Below, piece after piece: positions 26,101 to 40,341 of a stretch of 64,000 bases of DNA. Below the pieces are notes generated by a model. It was not told where the DNA came from. It worked only from the letters and a program-made list of their open reading frames with translations, and searched no databases. Origin of the DNA: Cinclus cinclus (Eukaryota > Chordata > Aves > Passeriformes > Cinclidae). The stretch covers positions 6,058,807-6,122,806 of the forward strand of contig NC_085052.1 of the NCBI RefSeq assembly GCF_963662255.1. Reading direction: 5' to 3'. The position numbers were made by a program, and so were the translations under genes. The first letter of the stretch is position 1, and every line of letters starts with the position of its first letter.

Positions 26101-29100
26101 GGTTGCTATTGACAATATGAGATCAGTGTTTCAAAGAGCTGCTACAAAAGATAGCGCAGATATCATGTTGTTGAAAAAAATTAAATTTTTAAAAGGTGTG
26201 TCAGTTAATATGAATTTAGACATTTCAGGAGTCTCTGTAGAGTCTGTATGGAACAAAACAGCAAAAAAAGAAGGCCACAGTTTTTAAACAAAAGAAAAAG
26301 AAGCCAAGACAGAAAAGTGAATGAATCAACCTCAATCTGTGAGGTTGCTGATATTTTCCACACACTCTCAGAAGGGGTTTCCTACAAAAGCAGAATGTCA
26401 TCTGATGTTGAAATACAAAAGAAAAGCACCAGTAGCTATGACTGGATAGCCAAAAAATGTAAAAGTCCATTTTCACATACACCTTCAATATAAAGTGATA
26501 GTCTAAGACACCTGGGTACCTGTGTGATTTCCTGGGTTAATTTATTTATGGTCTATTGTTTCACATTAAATATTTCCATAATAATAATGGACTGTGACAT
26601 TTGGAGTTTTTTTCTTCCCAAAGGTTTGCAGCAAGCTGAGTTTTATATCCAAATACATATGTGTCATTTGATATTGGCTTAATGGCTACTTTCCCAAACA
26701 CAACAATGCCTGATTCAACACTGGCTCAACAGCATTTCTATTGTGATTTATGTAATAGCCAAGTTCAGGAACTTTTTTTTTTCCCCTCTGACAGTATCTT
26801 CTTTTTTTTCTTCATAATTTCAGCTCAAGAGGGTCGCAGGGAAAAATAGGAAAGGAAGTTATGCTAATGAAATTCTACTTCCTTTTTAAGATACAAAGCA
26901 TAACCTTTAGCTAACATGTTTATTGCAAATTCAGGCACGCAGAACCAAAATTCAAAATTATTCTCACTTTCAAAAATAAAATCAATCTGCAAAAATCTCT
27001 AAATCACAGCAGAGAGCACCACGCCTTGAAATCAATAGCCTAATTCAAATACAAAGCTGAAATTCCACCACTAAAGGTTCCGTGTGATGAATCTAGCCAA
27101 AGCTTTTGTCTGTAAATTCATTTTACCAAACATCCCCACCTGGGGAGTGGGAGATTGAAGCAATAGCAGAAAGCCACCTCTCCAGGAACCAACCTGACTG
27201 CAGCTTGTCTGGTGTTGAGTGTCTGGTTCTGGTTTTATTCATGCAAGACTGAAGTTAAACTATATATTCTTGCCCTCTGTCATCTGACAGAGGAATGTAC
27301 TCAGACCCCTAACATTTGCACTGCTTGTCTTGCTGCCACCATTAAGAGAACCTCCTGCCTTGTAAAAATGTAACTACACGTGTTTCATAAAAATCGATAT
27401 AAAAATAACAACACCAGGGTACTTACATCTTTCTGGAACAATTGAATTCTGAAACAAGCATCTCTGGTTCTTCCTCCTGCAAATGGATCAAATTACATTT
27501 CACTAGGTAATAAAGTGTGGTACAATAGCCTGCCCAATCTGTTTTCATCTTGTCTGGTACAAAGTTTCAGATACACTCACTCATTATTCAACCTAATGGG
27601 CTGGGTTTGGCATATATTGAATGTTAACGCTCTCCCTGGAAGCTGCAGAGGTTAACTGCTCCTAACAGACTCTTTCCTTCCTTTCTGGGCATGTTTTCCC
27701 CACGAACATTTGAAACAACAGAACTAAATGTCATCATACCCTAGGATGAAGGTGCTGGTGCAGACCACAGTGATGAAATAATGGTAGCAATTTTTTTGTT
27801 CTAATCCTTGGTTACCCCAGTGGAACCTGGTCCATGCCTGGAAATATTTTGACATGCATCAGGGAAGCAATCAGCTCTTGCCAAAATGCTTGCAGAATTG
27901 AAGGTCCACATTATTAGGTATTATTATCATTCTTTATTCACTTTATTGGTAGTGTTTGCAGGACTGTGGCTCCCCATGAGAAAAAAAAAATACTGTCAAG
28001 GCTGTGCTGGAGTTTATTACGCCCTTCGTTCAGTATTACACCCTTTGTTCAATTATCATTTCAGAGGAAGAAAAAAAATCTTTCTAAATACAAATGACTT
28101 AATTTAATATTAACTATGAGCTAAATAATGGTCATTGTAATCCTGTAAGTGGTCCTGCTACAAGAAGTTAAAAACAAAGTTACTTCTAAAAGCAGAAGAT
28201 TGAAAAACCTATGTATATAATTTCTAGGCTCCGCAGCAAGGAACTACACAAATTGTTAATCAGGCACAAAAATGAATACACAGTTGATACAGCTGAAATG
28301 TTTTCTTTGCTCTGCTTTCCTGCTATAATATTTTTCTAGTCCCTGCACTCAAAGTAGATACATCACATTTTGATGTAGTTAGGCTCTTTTCAAGGTGTGA
28401 AATTGGTAAGTACCAACACCAAAGGGAAAAAATTCTTTTAATACTGTGCTGTGCCACTTGAAGCTGTATTACCCTTTGGCTTTGAGCCAGCAAACTCCAG
28501 TGAGAACTATTTTATAGCACATGACTATAATAAAAGATATTTAAACATGGCCTAACAATGGATTAAACTAGTAAGACATAGTTTGCGTTAGATCCCAAGG
28601 ATGAATATCAAAAATAGAGGCAATAGTTTTGAAACAACAGCCAGCAGTGAAAAGTTTACTTCTAATATAAACCAGACAGTCCTCAAAATAATTTGTGGTT
28701 TATTTAATTCTTACCGTTCATCTTGTGTTCTTTTGAGTAAGCTAAAGTAAGACACCCGCGTAAAAGCTCCAGCTGGTTTAGATTTTGATTCTGGATCTCT
28801 AGTGAGCTGAAAAACTCTAATCTGCATCTGCAAGGGTGGGGAGCCGTTTTTGTAAACAAGGGGGAAAAAAGGATTTGCTGCAGGGGGAAGGGCAGCTTAG
28901 AAGAAGGTGCATTTTGAGAGAAGAGAGAAAAAAACAACCTCGTTAATATATTATAATAAATTACTGTTTTGTCATTATCTGGTTATATTTGCACAAACAT
29001 CAATTGCATGTGAGCCCTGAAAAAAAGAATGTTTCATTGCCTTTAATACGCGCTGCAGTGTGCACCCATACAAAATCATTACTGTAACAAAACCAGCTGC

Positions 29101-32100
29101 ATGTAATAGAAAGCAAATGATTTACAATGTTACTATAAGAAACTACTTTATTTCATATTATCATAAAAAGAACAGCCCTGAAAATTTGCATGACAAACAC
29201 AAGAATCCAGGAAATTCCAAATCTAATTCATTTTTAGGTTTTAATAGGTATTAACTTATGGAGGTGAATTGTTAAGAACATTTCTTGCAGAATATTTCCA
29301 GAGTTTAGCTGCAATATCGGAACTTATATTTAGTGAAATGTGAACTAGCCCATTAGATGAAGAAAATACATAAGCTTTAAATTCACTGCTGGACCTAAAA
29401 AGAGCGCATTTATTTTTATCACCCATGGTTTGGGTCTGCCAAGGATCTCTCAAGTCAATGGGTCTTCAATCCTCTGAACAAAGACTGCTGGATTTGATGC
29501 TGTTCTAAAATTTCACTTCTGTTACCAACCTGCACAGTGATAATGTTTTAAACTGCTGTGAAATTTTAACAAAATTAACATGAGCAGTTTCAAACCCACA
29601 TTCTGCCTGGTTATATGGAGGGGTTGGGATGCTCTGCAGATCTAGCAGATTGTGAAGGATCAAATCCCAACTCTGCCTCACACAGGTCATGAAACAAATT
29701 CCTGTTGTGTCATGGAAGGGAAGCCTATTGTATGCAGCTAGGGAAGGAGATAACAGCTGTTACCAAAAAGGTGGCAGGCATGTAAAACAAAAACTGAAGT
29801 CTTGAACAAATGAAGCTTTATAAGACTCAGGCAGAACTCAAACAAATGTTCAATGAAAGTCACTTTTATGGCTGTACTTTGGTTTATCACAAGGCAGTAA
29901 TAAATGTGTCTCATTAAAAGCCAGTAAAAGAACACCACCTACACCACCAATTGCTGTAACTGCAGATACAGCAGATCTGGAATAGTTACCTAAAGACCCT
30001 CATTTCCTAGCATTTAATGCTTCCCTGTCCATATAAACTAGCTTTCTATGGATTTAAAGACTGTTGGATGCTAAAAGCAGCAGCTGTTCCTGGGAAAACG
30101 ACACTTTCAAAGCCCTGTTTCATTCTCAAGGTGAAGTTAGAGGAAGGTTGAATGAACACGGAACGCTCCTTGGTGTAAAAAAAGTTGCCAGAGGAGAACA
30201 TGCCAACAGAAAAACAAGCAATTCCCCCATCCTGGCTAGAATGTGAGTGTTTTGCCTCAGCTTTATTGCTCAGCGGGTCAAATTCATTCCTGGTGAAATG
30301 GCAGTTCCCATGGTGAAGCCGCAGGAAAATTCTGAAACATTCTGGCACCTGTCAAGAAATGGGGATGTGAAAGTGGGGGGAGGAACTGGCATGTAGGAGC
30401 TGGGATTAAGGGTGGGAGCCACCACATAAAAGGTTATTCTTGTTCTAGTTGTTAGAACTTTTTTATTGCGTAGAATTTACATACATGCTTATTAAGTGGT
30501 TTAAAAAAGAAGCCTGACAGATATTAAACAGCATGCCACACTCTTTATGCTGCTGCCATACAGATGTGTCCAAAGCATAAACAGACTTGCAGTCAGCACT
30601 TGATTGCTCTATGGGAGAGTATCTCTGCAGTAAATTTCTCCAAACTTTTCAGGACAATTAACTTGAGAATTGGAATATTTTTTTTCTCCCCCCCAGATTT
30701 GATCCATTGCTTGATCTCTCACTGCTTTCCAATTATGCAGTGAAAATATATAGCAAGTGTTTTAATACCCTAGATTGAATTTCCTAAACCTAAGCTAGCA
30801 GCAGAATTACTGGGCCAGGGATTCTGGCACAAGAAGTACAGCTGTGTGTGAGCTGGTGGGAAAACTACTGGAATATCATGAGTAGTCTTGGTGTTCACAC
30901 TTCAAAGAAGCCATGGAAAATTGAAAATAGATCAGAAAAGAATGATTTCAAGATCTGGAATATCTGCCTTGTAGGGATGGATGTTTAGCTGCCTAATCTG
31001 ATTACTTTATCAGAAGAAAGGTTAAAAGGCTTGTTCAATATATTAATACCTACACGTGGAGAAAATTTGTAATGGCTCCATAATTTAAAATATAAAAATT
31101 AATCAAGGCTAAAAGCTGGAAGTGGTCAAATTCTGATTATAGATAAAACATACTGGATTATTAACAGTGAGGTTAGTTAGTTACCAGGTAGCTGGTTCTT
31201 CACTCCAGAAGCTTTTCAGTCAAGACTGGATGGCTCTTTGACCAAGGAGAGCTGGGAAGCTGGCTGGGTGCAGGTTCCCAGGTGAGGCATTCTGGCCAGG
31301 ACAAATGTGTTAACCATGATGGTCCCTATGGCCAAGGATGTGCTGGGGCAGGTCAGTCTTCTTGAGCTGAACTACCTGGAAAAGCCAACATCAGTACATG
31401 AACCAAGGTAAAACCTACCTGAAGAGTTTCCTCTTCACAGCAACGCTGATGCTCTGGGAAGCCATGTCACCTGTGCTTGGCTTGGTGAGCTGCCCCTTCT
31501 TCCCATCCTCATTCCCTCCCTGTCTGTGCTTTCCTGCAGAAAACATAACAATGGACCCAGGTAATCTGCTTTGTACAATCCCTCTGGTGCCATGTGCAAA
31601 CCAACTGCTCTAATCTTTCTTTTAGCTCTTTGCCTCTTTTTTTTTTTTTTCTCACACTTAAAATTTCAGGCTAGCCTCTTGATAATAAAAGTCTTCTTTG
31701 GAACATATACTGGATATTTAAATATTGAAGTGAATCTCTGTTTCTGTAGTTTAAGTAATTCCAGGGATGACCCTGAGAAGTCGTATCTTGGCTGGAATGA
31801 TATTTAAGTTAGTATTTACAACTGCCTGTGAGTTTTGCTGAGTAAAGGTTATTTGCACAGTAATATTAGTCTTGTGCCTCTTTACTCAGCACTGTCCAGC
31901 CACTACCATGCTGCTCAAACTCAGCAGTGGTGCAATTATCAGTTTCTGTGACTTCTTGGTACTGCCACTAGGAACAGAAGGACTCAGGCAGTGGCAGGAC
32001 ACTGCACAAAAGACCCTTCAATAAATAAACACAAAGAATACATGATTGCCAAAGTGAAGCATTTAATCTTTTCTATCACTGAAAATGAAGGCAGACATGA

Positions 32101-33955
32101 TGTTACAGTAACATGGGGAGAGAAAAAATGAGATTGAGCAGCAGCAGCAAAGAAACAAAGGAGAAGCTGAAGGAAAACAAAATATGGAGATGATTTAAAA
32201 TCACTTATGAGACCTGTGCCTGCTAATGCATTTTTTCAAATGATTATGACTTACAGAAAATACATTCAGACATCTTCTTCTCATTAGAAACACTGAGTTG
32301 AAAAAGATATAACCAGTATCCCAGTGTGTTCCCCTAACATGAGCTTTTGAACCACAGCTACGAAGTTGCATCCAACATTGGTATGCCTTAATATCATATG
32401 CTGCTGGATGATGAGACATCTGTGTTCTTATATGGACAATCACATTACCCCAGCATCAGAGAGTGTTTCTAGAGAACAACTGCTGATATGTTAGCATGAT
32501 TTCTATCTTTCTATTGAGACTAGTATGCTCCATCTTTGACTTCAGAATTTTCTAGCTGATGGGAATTTCCAAAGAGCTGCTATAAAGAGCTTTTACTGTT
32601 ACTCACTGCTTTTTCACTTTTAGATAGGCAACGCTGTCCAACATCACTAGAAAATGAGGATGCATCATTGGTTTAAACCATGAAGATACAGTGAAAACTC
32701 TGAGGTAATGACAAATCACTTTTTGTAAAGCACCTTTAAAAGTGGTGGTGAAGATGCTCAGAGGGTGATGTCTATATCCTAACACAAACTTTTTTTTGGT
32801 AAGGTTTAACGAGAAAGAACTCTGGTTGCAAACTTTCCAAAGCAAAGACAAAGAATATGAAAAATAAAGCAATGAGATTTTAATGCCAGGCAACTGTTTT
32901 CATTTTTATTTACTCTGACTCCGAAACCAACTAACTCTGCCTGTGTCACTTTGTTTTCACATGCAGGTATACCTTCTGAGCATAATTCTGAAGTGAGAGT
33001 GGACAAAGTGACAGAAGAGCCTCAGTAGATTTCTAGTGCAGGGAGAAGTCCTTCAGAGCTGCAAATAATAACCAGAGACTAAATCCTGCTCTCCATCACA
33101 CTGGATAAAATTCAAAGTAATTACCCTACTGACTTCAGTGTAGTGATCCTAGATTTATATTACTGTAAATGACAGCAAAAATTGGACCCAATATAGAAAT
33201 AATTTATCTAAGGCCCTAAGTATAGTTAGTTGCACAATTCAATCTGTAAATAATGCCTCTAATGCACATATGGCTAATTTACATCCAGACTATGAGAACA
33301 TAGCCAGTGCTGATTTCCAGGATGCTTAAAGCACTAGGCAGTGCCAAAATAAATCTGCAGTATTCCCAGAGCCCTCACAATCCTTCCAACTTCTGGGGTT
33401 GGGAAGAAGATGCACTACACACATTTTGGAAAAGTGAAATTCTATCTGCTACATACTAGTTATTGGATAATTCTTACCAAAAGGGCATAGAAGGCTGTTA
33501 AGCAGCACTCCATGTGTACTTGCAAGAGCTCTGCAAGCTCTCTCCTCTCAAGAAGTTGTTTTTATCTAATTTGTCTCTTACTGGGAGCAGAATTCTAGGA
33601 GCAGCTTGAGTTTTCTAAGAATAAACCACACTTGAAAGATGCAAGGGTTTTAAGTAACATTGGAGAAGAGTGCCTGGAGTACATACATTTAACACACATA
33701 AAACTTAACCACAGCAATTTGAGTTAGATTCCTTCTCTAATCATGTATTTATGTTAAGACCTTGCTGAAGCCAAATTAAAATTGATATTGCTAGAAGGAA
33801 AGATGGTATAAAAATCTGAATTATTCACCAGCTAGGCAAGAGAAAAAAAATCTGCCAAAATACCAAGTATTGTTCTGGGCTTTGTATGAGCACTCCAATG
33901 TGGCGTGTGAAGAGTTAAAAAATCCATGTCCTGCTCTACCTTGATGTAACAAACT

Positions 33956-33979
33956 TTCCTTCCTTCCTTCCTTCCTTCC
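33956..33979. repeat. (TTCC)6 microsatellite
   Basis: Six perfect TTCC units. Likely polymorphic in length. Confidence 0.95.
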
Positions 33980-34830
33980 ATATTTAACTGGTTGGGTGTG
34001 GTGTGGGGTTTTTTTGTTTCATCAGGGAAGAATTCTCCTGTTCTGAACACACAGGAAGTGTTGAGACCCTGTGGTTAAATGCAGATTAATCACGACCGCC
34101 TCAGTGCTGCAGGTGGATTCCATTAGATCCTTCAACAACAGAAGAGACACAGGACAGTCCTCTGGTAGAACAAAATCCCTGGGAAGAGATTTTGGGGGCA
34201 GCTAAACCTGGGATAAAGTCTTGGGAATGAGCAGGATGTTTAAGTGTCTTGGTTCAGTTAAGACCAGACTTCAATGAGGACTCATTTAGCCACTCATTTA
34301 TAGGAGAACACCACGCTTGAAGGTGGGTAAGTGTTTTACCCACTTGATGTGACTGCTAACTTGGTGCACAAACAAATGATGTAAATATAATGATTTAATC
34401 TTCGTACAGATAATTCCATTCAGTCTGTCCTCATACAGGAGCTGAATGATGTTGAATGTCTGGGTCCTATAAAGCCCTTTGAGGTCCTAGAGAGAGAAAA
34501 CAATTAGAGAAGTTCAGAACTTACAAAGAACTCTTTTTGGAACATAATTTTCTGGTATTTGTCAAGTTTCTCCTTAAGGGAGTTGGTAACTTTGGAGAAT
34601 TTGTGAGGTAATGGTCTCTGAGATCCTTGGAGACCCATAAAGAATAAATGACCTAGAGAATAAATGCAGAAGTTATTTAAACAGAGGAAAAATACCTCTG
34701 AAGAAGCCTCATACACAAACAATGATAAAAATATTTCTTTTTTTCTCTCCTTCTGGTTCATTAAGAAACCAGGAAGGTCATCTTTTTGAAGTAATCTTTT
34801 TCTAATGTTTCTTATGTTCTGTCAAGCACC

Positions 34831-34852
34831 AAAAAAAAAAAAAAAAAAAAAA
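34831..34852. repeat. Poly-A tract (A22)
   Basis: Uninterrupted run of 22 A. Possibly the tail of an old + strand retroposed sequence; the bases upstream resemble nothing known. Confidence 0.85.
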
Positions 34853-37800
34853 TTCTCTGCAAAGATGACAAAATTAACCTTGATTCTCCCTATATTACTT
34901 ATTTCCATTTCCAATGCATAAAAGTTCTTTACGATGTTCAATCATTGGACATGTACCGAAAACAAGAAAAAAATGTTTATATTTAAGTCTAAAAATAGAC
35001 GCCATATAGCCAATTTCAATTTCAAATTTAACTCCTCAATTTGAGCCTCAGTTTTTGTTTCTATGATTTTTGAATAGGCACTTCTCCAATGGCCAGTCTG
35101 GAGGTTTCCATGAAGTTTTAGGTGAGCCAAGGGCAAATCTGAATTGAGTTTAGTTTTAAAAGAGTTTTGTGTCACTGGTGCTGTCCTCTGTGGAGGTATT
35201 GCTGCTGACAGTCTGAATTCTCCCAGGTGTGGGGCAGGGTGTACCCCATGGCTATGTCAAGTTGGAAATGCGGAAGGAGTTTGCATGACAGGGAGGCTTT
35301 GACAGAATAGCACAGAAGCTGCTGAGAACGAGGTGTTCTCATGTTTTTAAAAGGCTGAACTGAAATCTAACCCAGACAGCTGACTAACATCTTGAGACAC
35401 AGGCAGTTTGGGTCAAATCTGGGTGACTGGCAAGTTTAATTATAGTATTTGATGACTGTTTTACAGCATTTAAGCCTCTTTGAACTTCACAATGGATGAG
35501 AGTGTTGAAAGGCTGTGAAACATGTTCAGCTAAAAATGAACAAAAAAATGATGCTTCCAACACTCTTAGTGGTACCTGGCATTTATTTGAAGTCTGGTAT
35601 TGCACACAGGACTTCCATATCCGTGACTCCAGATTTCCGGTTGAAAGTCCTGGATTTCTATCAGAACAATGGATAATTCTATGGCATTTGCCTGATTTCA
35701 AGCCCACACTCCCCTTCCCAGAAACACATTTCCTTTGCTGTTTCTTGTGTGATACCGTTCCTTGCAGAAATGCAAGAAAGACAGGTGAAGAGTGAGGCAG
35801 GGCAGACACAAACTGCATCCCAAGCAGATAAACCCACAGTTGGCTAGAGAGAAGAGCACAGAAGGAATGGCAGTGGCAGTACCTGAGAGCTCAGGACCAT
35901 TGAGGTGTCTGCAGGGCTTTCAAAACCTACCAGAGAAAATTCAGCCCTGGTGTTGAGGCCAAAGGTCTCCTCCTTCTGAGCTGATGTTCCACAAGAATGA
36001 AAGTGAAAGGTGAAAGAAGGCATGCAGAGCAGGACAGTGGCCTCACTGATCCAGCCTCAGCAAACATTGAATATTTTGGGTTGCAAAATGTGGGGTCAGA
36101 ACAGAAATTTCATTAATATTCTTCTAGCTTTAATAATTACATCAAAATACTTCCAGCATAATGAATTTTTCTCAAACCAAGAGAGCAGACAAAACTAGTA
36201 GCTTGAGAAAAACCTTCCAATTCACAGTAGTTTGAGCCAGCTATTTGATTTCTGCAGTTAATTAATTCTAGTGAATTCCTGAAGAAGTCACTAATTGAAA
36301 AAATAATGACAGCTAAGACAAAGCTAACAGGCAACAATGCTCAGTCTCAAAAATTGCACGGTCTTTCCAGAAAACAGTCTGGATAGCTGCAACAGCTCCT
36401 GAAAGTTGTTCAGCATGGCAGAAAGCAGAAGCTTGTCACATGCGGAGACAAAACCAACCTATTCCTCACAGCAGTGTAATGCTCAAAGCTAACACATCCC
36501 CCACAATCTGCCAACTAAGAATTATTCAGCAAATAATTTTGACGAGGAGATAGAATTTTCATATAAAAGTGACAAAATGTTTCCTACTTTATAAACAGAA
36601 ATCAGGGAGAAATTAAATCACCAAATTACCTGCTACAATTTACCAGTGTAAACACAACTGCTTTGATCCTCTTTAGCACGTACACAACTGGAAATGAGAA
36701 GCAGAATGTGGAACTGTCACAGTGGTACAGGCAAAAAGATTTTCTTGCATTTTCTTTTGAAAGGGCAGCCAGAATATCAAGGCTCATGTTTAATCAGAAG
36801 TACTGTAGGTTCAGGAGGGAAAACTGAAAGGGAATTACAAATTACTGAAACTGGAAAAAAAATCCACCATAGTTCTTGGAATTTCCTCTTTAAAGAAAAA
36901 CAAAACAATATCGATCTACTGGGTCAGAACTGACTGGAAGAATGTTTAATAGAGATAGATGGCACACATGATCTTTCGGGTTCTTTATTAAATATACCAT
37001 AGATATCCACTGTTGTTCTGTGATTAACAACTGTTTTTTAAACTCTCTTTCATCACGATCTACAAGGAGATGGGGTGTTGGAGTAGCCACAAGGAACACA
37101 GGACAGCCATTGCAAAAAATTGCAGAAACGATTTTCTGAGGCCACATATTCCAGATTTAATGGCTTTTTCTTCATCAGCAAGAATTCTGGGCTTGCTTTT
37201 CTCAGCTTTCTCCAATGCTACAGATGGAGCGGCAGAACAGGGAAAAGGGGCACGGAGCAGAACACTACAGGAGCTACTTGCCATCCCCAGGGAAAATCCT
37301 TTTTACCACAGTGTAGCACACAAAGGAGCTACATTTGACTGCAAGCTCCACATATAATGTTTTGAGCTCAAAATCCTCTAAAAGAAACTAAGGACTAGAA
37401 AATTCATCATGAGACATCCTCAGAGTGAGTGGACTTGGACAGAAAACATGATACAGCAGTAACAGAGAATTCAAGAGATTATTATTACAGAACAACAATG
37501 GATATCTATAGTGCACTGCAGGAATGTTACAATCCTGTAACCAAAATGGTGCATAGGAAATAAAATGGATTTTCTAATGTAATATTCACTAAATCATGGA
37601 CAGTGATGAGCAAAACCTACAGTGCATACAGGCACTGAGCAGTTGTGGTGTCTTTGAATGAAAATCTGAGTCATTTCTGGATTAATACTCTAACACAGTG
37701 CCAGGGGACACTGTGTTGCTGGAGATATCATTATTTCTCTGAGATACTTTGTCATTTATATCCCACGTTACATTCCAGAAGATGACAATTACCCTATTCT

Positions 37801-39939
37801 AAAGAGGACAAAATCAAAAGGCCAGATTTCAGCTTGACCCTAGAGGGGTGTAAGAGGGAATAAAATATAGCTGGTGCACCTTTGAGCAGAATTCTCTTCA
37901 ATCACAGGGGGAGGAGTTGAGGGGGCATCTCCCCAGTGCCTGCTCCACCACCTGAACAGAGAGGAGAAACATGAGAAAGGGGAAAGGTTCCACACTCCTC
38001 ACATGCCAGATTGCACATAAGGAGTAGAGGACTAATAATCTGTTTATTTTTGAAAGCAGGAAAGGCAGATAGGTTATTGCATTGATATATGGCCTGCAGC
38101 AGTACAAAAGTTCTTCCACCTTCCCCTGTTCAGCTGTGTGCACATGTATTCCAGTCAGCTTCTGCTTAGAAAGCGACAATAATAAGAATTAGAGAATACC
38201 AATAAAAGGCAAGGAAAAAGCACAAAACCTGCCTACTGTAAAAACTCATAAAAGCTTTCCTAAGAAGCAGCATGGAAGACATGATGTTTGACTTAAATTT
38301 CTATTAAATAAATACATTCTGCCTACCTAAAATTAATTTCTTGTTTCGATTGGATGAGTTCATCATGCTTGATTTCTATTTAGTGAGCTGGAGATTATTC
38401 TACTAAAACAGAATTTGTATGTGGTAAAATTAATTTCAGAAATATTCTCTTGTACATAAGTGTCTCTGATTTCCAAGAAGAACCCTGTGGCTTTCCTCCA
38501 CGGCCTAAGTCTCCCACAGAACAGTAGCATCACAATCCCTTCTGGCTCTTCCAGCCCAAAATACTGTGATTCTTTCCTCAAGAACAGCAGCTCCTCCTGG
38601 GAACTTCACTGTGAAACTTTTGGGATAGATACCCGAGGATGTGGAAGAATGACAGCTGCAGAGTAGGGGAAGGGGTTTTCAGGTGAGGGGGATGGTGGTT
38701 TATCCCAAAGAGTTGACCTGCAGCCAATAATTGACTGTTATTATCTCAGCATCACAAACCAAGGCAGACAACCATAGCATTTGTAACACTTTCAGAAACT
38801 ACCATCCTGGATAATCTGCTTACAGATTTTTGCCTAAATATGATCCGAGGCTATGTATTGAAGTTACCATTTCCAGCTGGACTATCTATTTCCCTATGAA
38901 GAAAAACTATATACAATGTGGAAGAGCAAAGAAGTGCCGGCTCTGTATTAACTATCACAGCATGCAGACAGCTATCATTGCCAGCTGAAAACTGAGCATC
39001 AGTTTTCATCAATTAAGTATTTATTAAAACTGTGTACAGAGGTGGCATCAGCTGGGACTCAGGCTAATGACACTGCATCGACTGGTGACCCAACTTTTCA
39101 GACCCTGGATGATAACTTGCTTGGCATTAGGTATTGTGGGCAGCATCATATTTTATTGTCCCTAAAGGCCTTCAGTTTTAAGGTTTTAATTTCCTGTAGG
39201 TCTCAGCAGTATGAGAAGGTCTCCCAAGGTATTCTGCTCACTATCTGACCTGGCTGCTGGTTTCCTTATTTTTTATGGTTTGCAGGGATGGGATACACAG
39301 CCTTGCAACCCTAATTTTTTGTTGTTGTTTTTTGTTAGTTTTTGCAGAAACTGCTCTAATACCTGTGACTGCACTTACAGATGCACAGACGCGCAGTCTC
39401 CAGGTGCACCATAAGCAAAATAATGTGTCCTCAAAACATGTTGTATAATATTTTTATTAATTTTTTTTATATTTTATAATTTTTACTCTCTCGTTTAAAT
39501 CCAACAGATTTGCCAGGGCGGGTGGATGGGTCTGAAAAATAAAGAAGCTCCCGAAGCGGTTGGCAGCAGGATGGGCTCCAGAACTGCACCACTCCCGGCT
39601 GGCTCCACGGCCACCCCAAGCCCTTAATACTGAATAATAACAGCAACAATTGACGCCTGTAGCCAGGTTCCCTCCTCTCCACAGCTGCTGCAGAGCTCTC
39701 TGCCCGCTCTAGAAACAAAAATAGCGATGAATTAATTAACGGGACGGGGATCTCAGCCGGGAGGCGGCCCCGGGAGCCCAGCGCTCCGTCACGCCCGGGG
39801 GAGCCGCGGCCTGTCCGGCCCTGTCCGCGGGCAGCGCCGGGTGCTCGGTGCGCCGGGCAGCGCCGCCCGGGCGGCCGGGGAACGGCGGCGAGGGGAAGAG
39901 AGGGAGGCGGCGAACCCTGCCCTCTGCCCTCTCCGCAGC

Positions 39940-40014
39940 ATGGGGAAGGCGGAAGCGACGGAGCCGGCCCGTCAGGCCGGGCGGCGGCGGGGGGGCAGCG
40001 CGGCGAGAGGCTGA
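39940..40014 (+). other. Possible upstream ORF 1 in the RAB11FIP2 leader
   Basis: ATG at 39940 in context GCATGG opens 24 codons (starting MGKAEATEP) and ends at TGA 40012-40014. It matters only if transcription starts upstream of it, which cannot be told from the sequence. Confidence 0.3.
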
Positions 40015-40159
40015 GGCGGCCGCGGCGGGGACGGGCGGACTGCCGGAGGCAGGGAGGGCAGCCCGGCACCGAGCCCCCCGCGGGCACCGAGCCGCGACGA
40101 GCAGGGCAGGGCCGCCGCCGGCCTGCGGGGCCCCGCGGCGGAGCGGCCCTGCCCGGGGG

Positions 40160-40315
40160 ATGCCCTGGGGGCGGCGCGGGGCCGGGCCGGCGGCAGCGGC
40201 GGCGGCGGGCAGGGCCGGGCCGGGCCGGGCGCGGGAGGGCGGCGGGACCTGCAGCCCCCGGGCATGGAGCCGCAGGTGGGGCTGCCGGGGAAGGGGGGGA
40301 CCCGCGGGCTGGTGA
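40160..40315 (+). other. Possible upstream ORF 2 in the RAB11FIP2 leader
   Basis: ATG at 40160 (G at -3, C at +4) opens 51 codons rich in Ala, Gly and Arg (starting MPWGRRGAG) and ends at TGA 40313-40315. It overlaps upstream ORF 3 in another frame. The composition is simply that of the CpG island; if translated it would act as a regulatory uORF rather than make a functional peptide. Confidence 0.35.
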
Positions 40316-40341
40316 GGGCCACCCGCGGCCGGCAGCGCTAG
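40264..40341 (+). other. Possible upstream ORF 3, strong start context
   Basis: ATG at 40264 has G at -3 and G at +4, a better context than the main RAB11FIP2 start. It encodes 25 codons (starting MEPQVGLPGK) and stops at TAG 40339-40341, 116 bases before the main ATG. That spacing would permit reinitiation. Presence in the mRNA is likely but not shown. Confidence 0.4.

Larger units (their letters stand above)
20001..39740. other. Intergenic, no gene recognised, up to the CpG island
   Basis: AT-rich sequence with short overlapping frames only. It contains a purine tract (20338-20445), a direct/inverted repeat cluster (21161-21212), a (GA)6 run at about 22719-22732, a hairpin at 23073-23100, a 12-bp palindrome at 25205-25216, a T-run near 31639-31652, a (TTCC)6 microsatellite at 33956-33979, an A22 run at 34831-34852, and an AT-rich stretch at 39443-39483 just before the CpG island. 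A stretch near 31205-31235 faintly resembles the 3' part of a CR1 LINE but is too degenerate to call. Confidence 0.7.

Noticed and set aside
35384..35818. Overlapping long frames on both strands (144 and 99 codons)
   Set aside because: Mirror-image open frames with no similarity to known proteins; typical of a stop-poor stretch.
39467..40087. 206-codon minus-strand frame across the CpG island
   Set aside because: Pro/Arg/Gly/Ala-rich composition caused by GC content; it runs out into AT-rich low-complexity DNA and matches no family.
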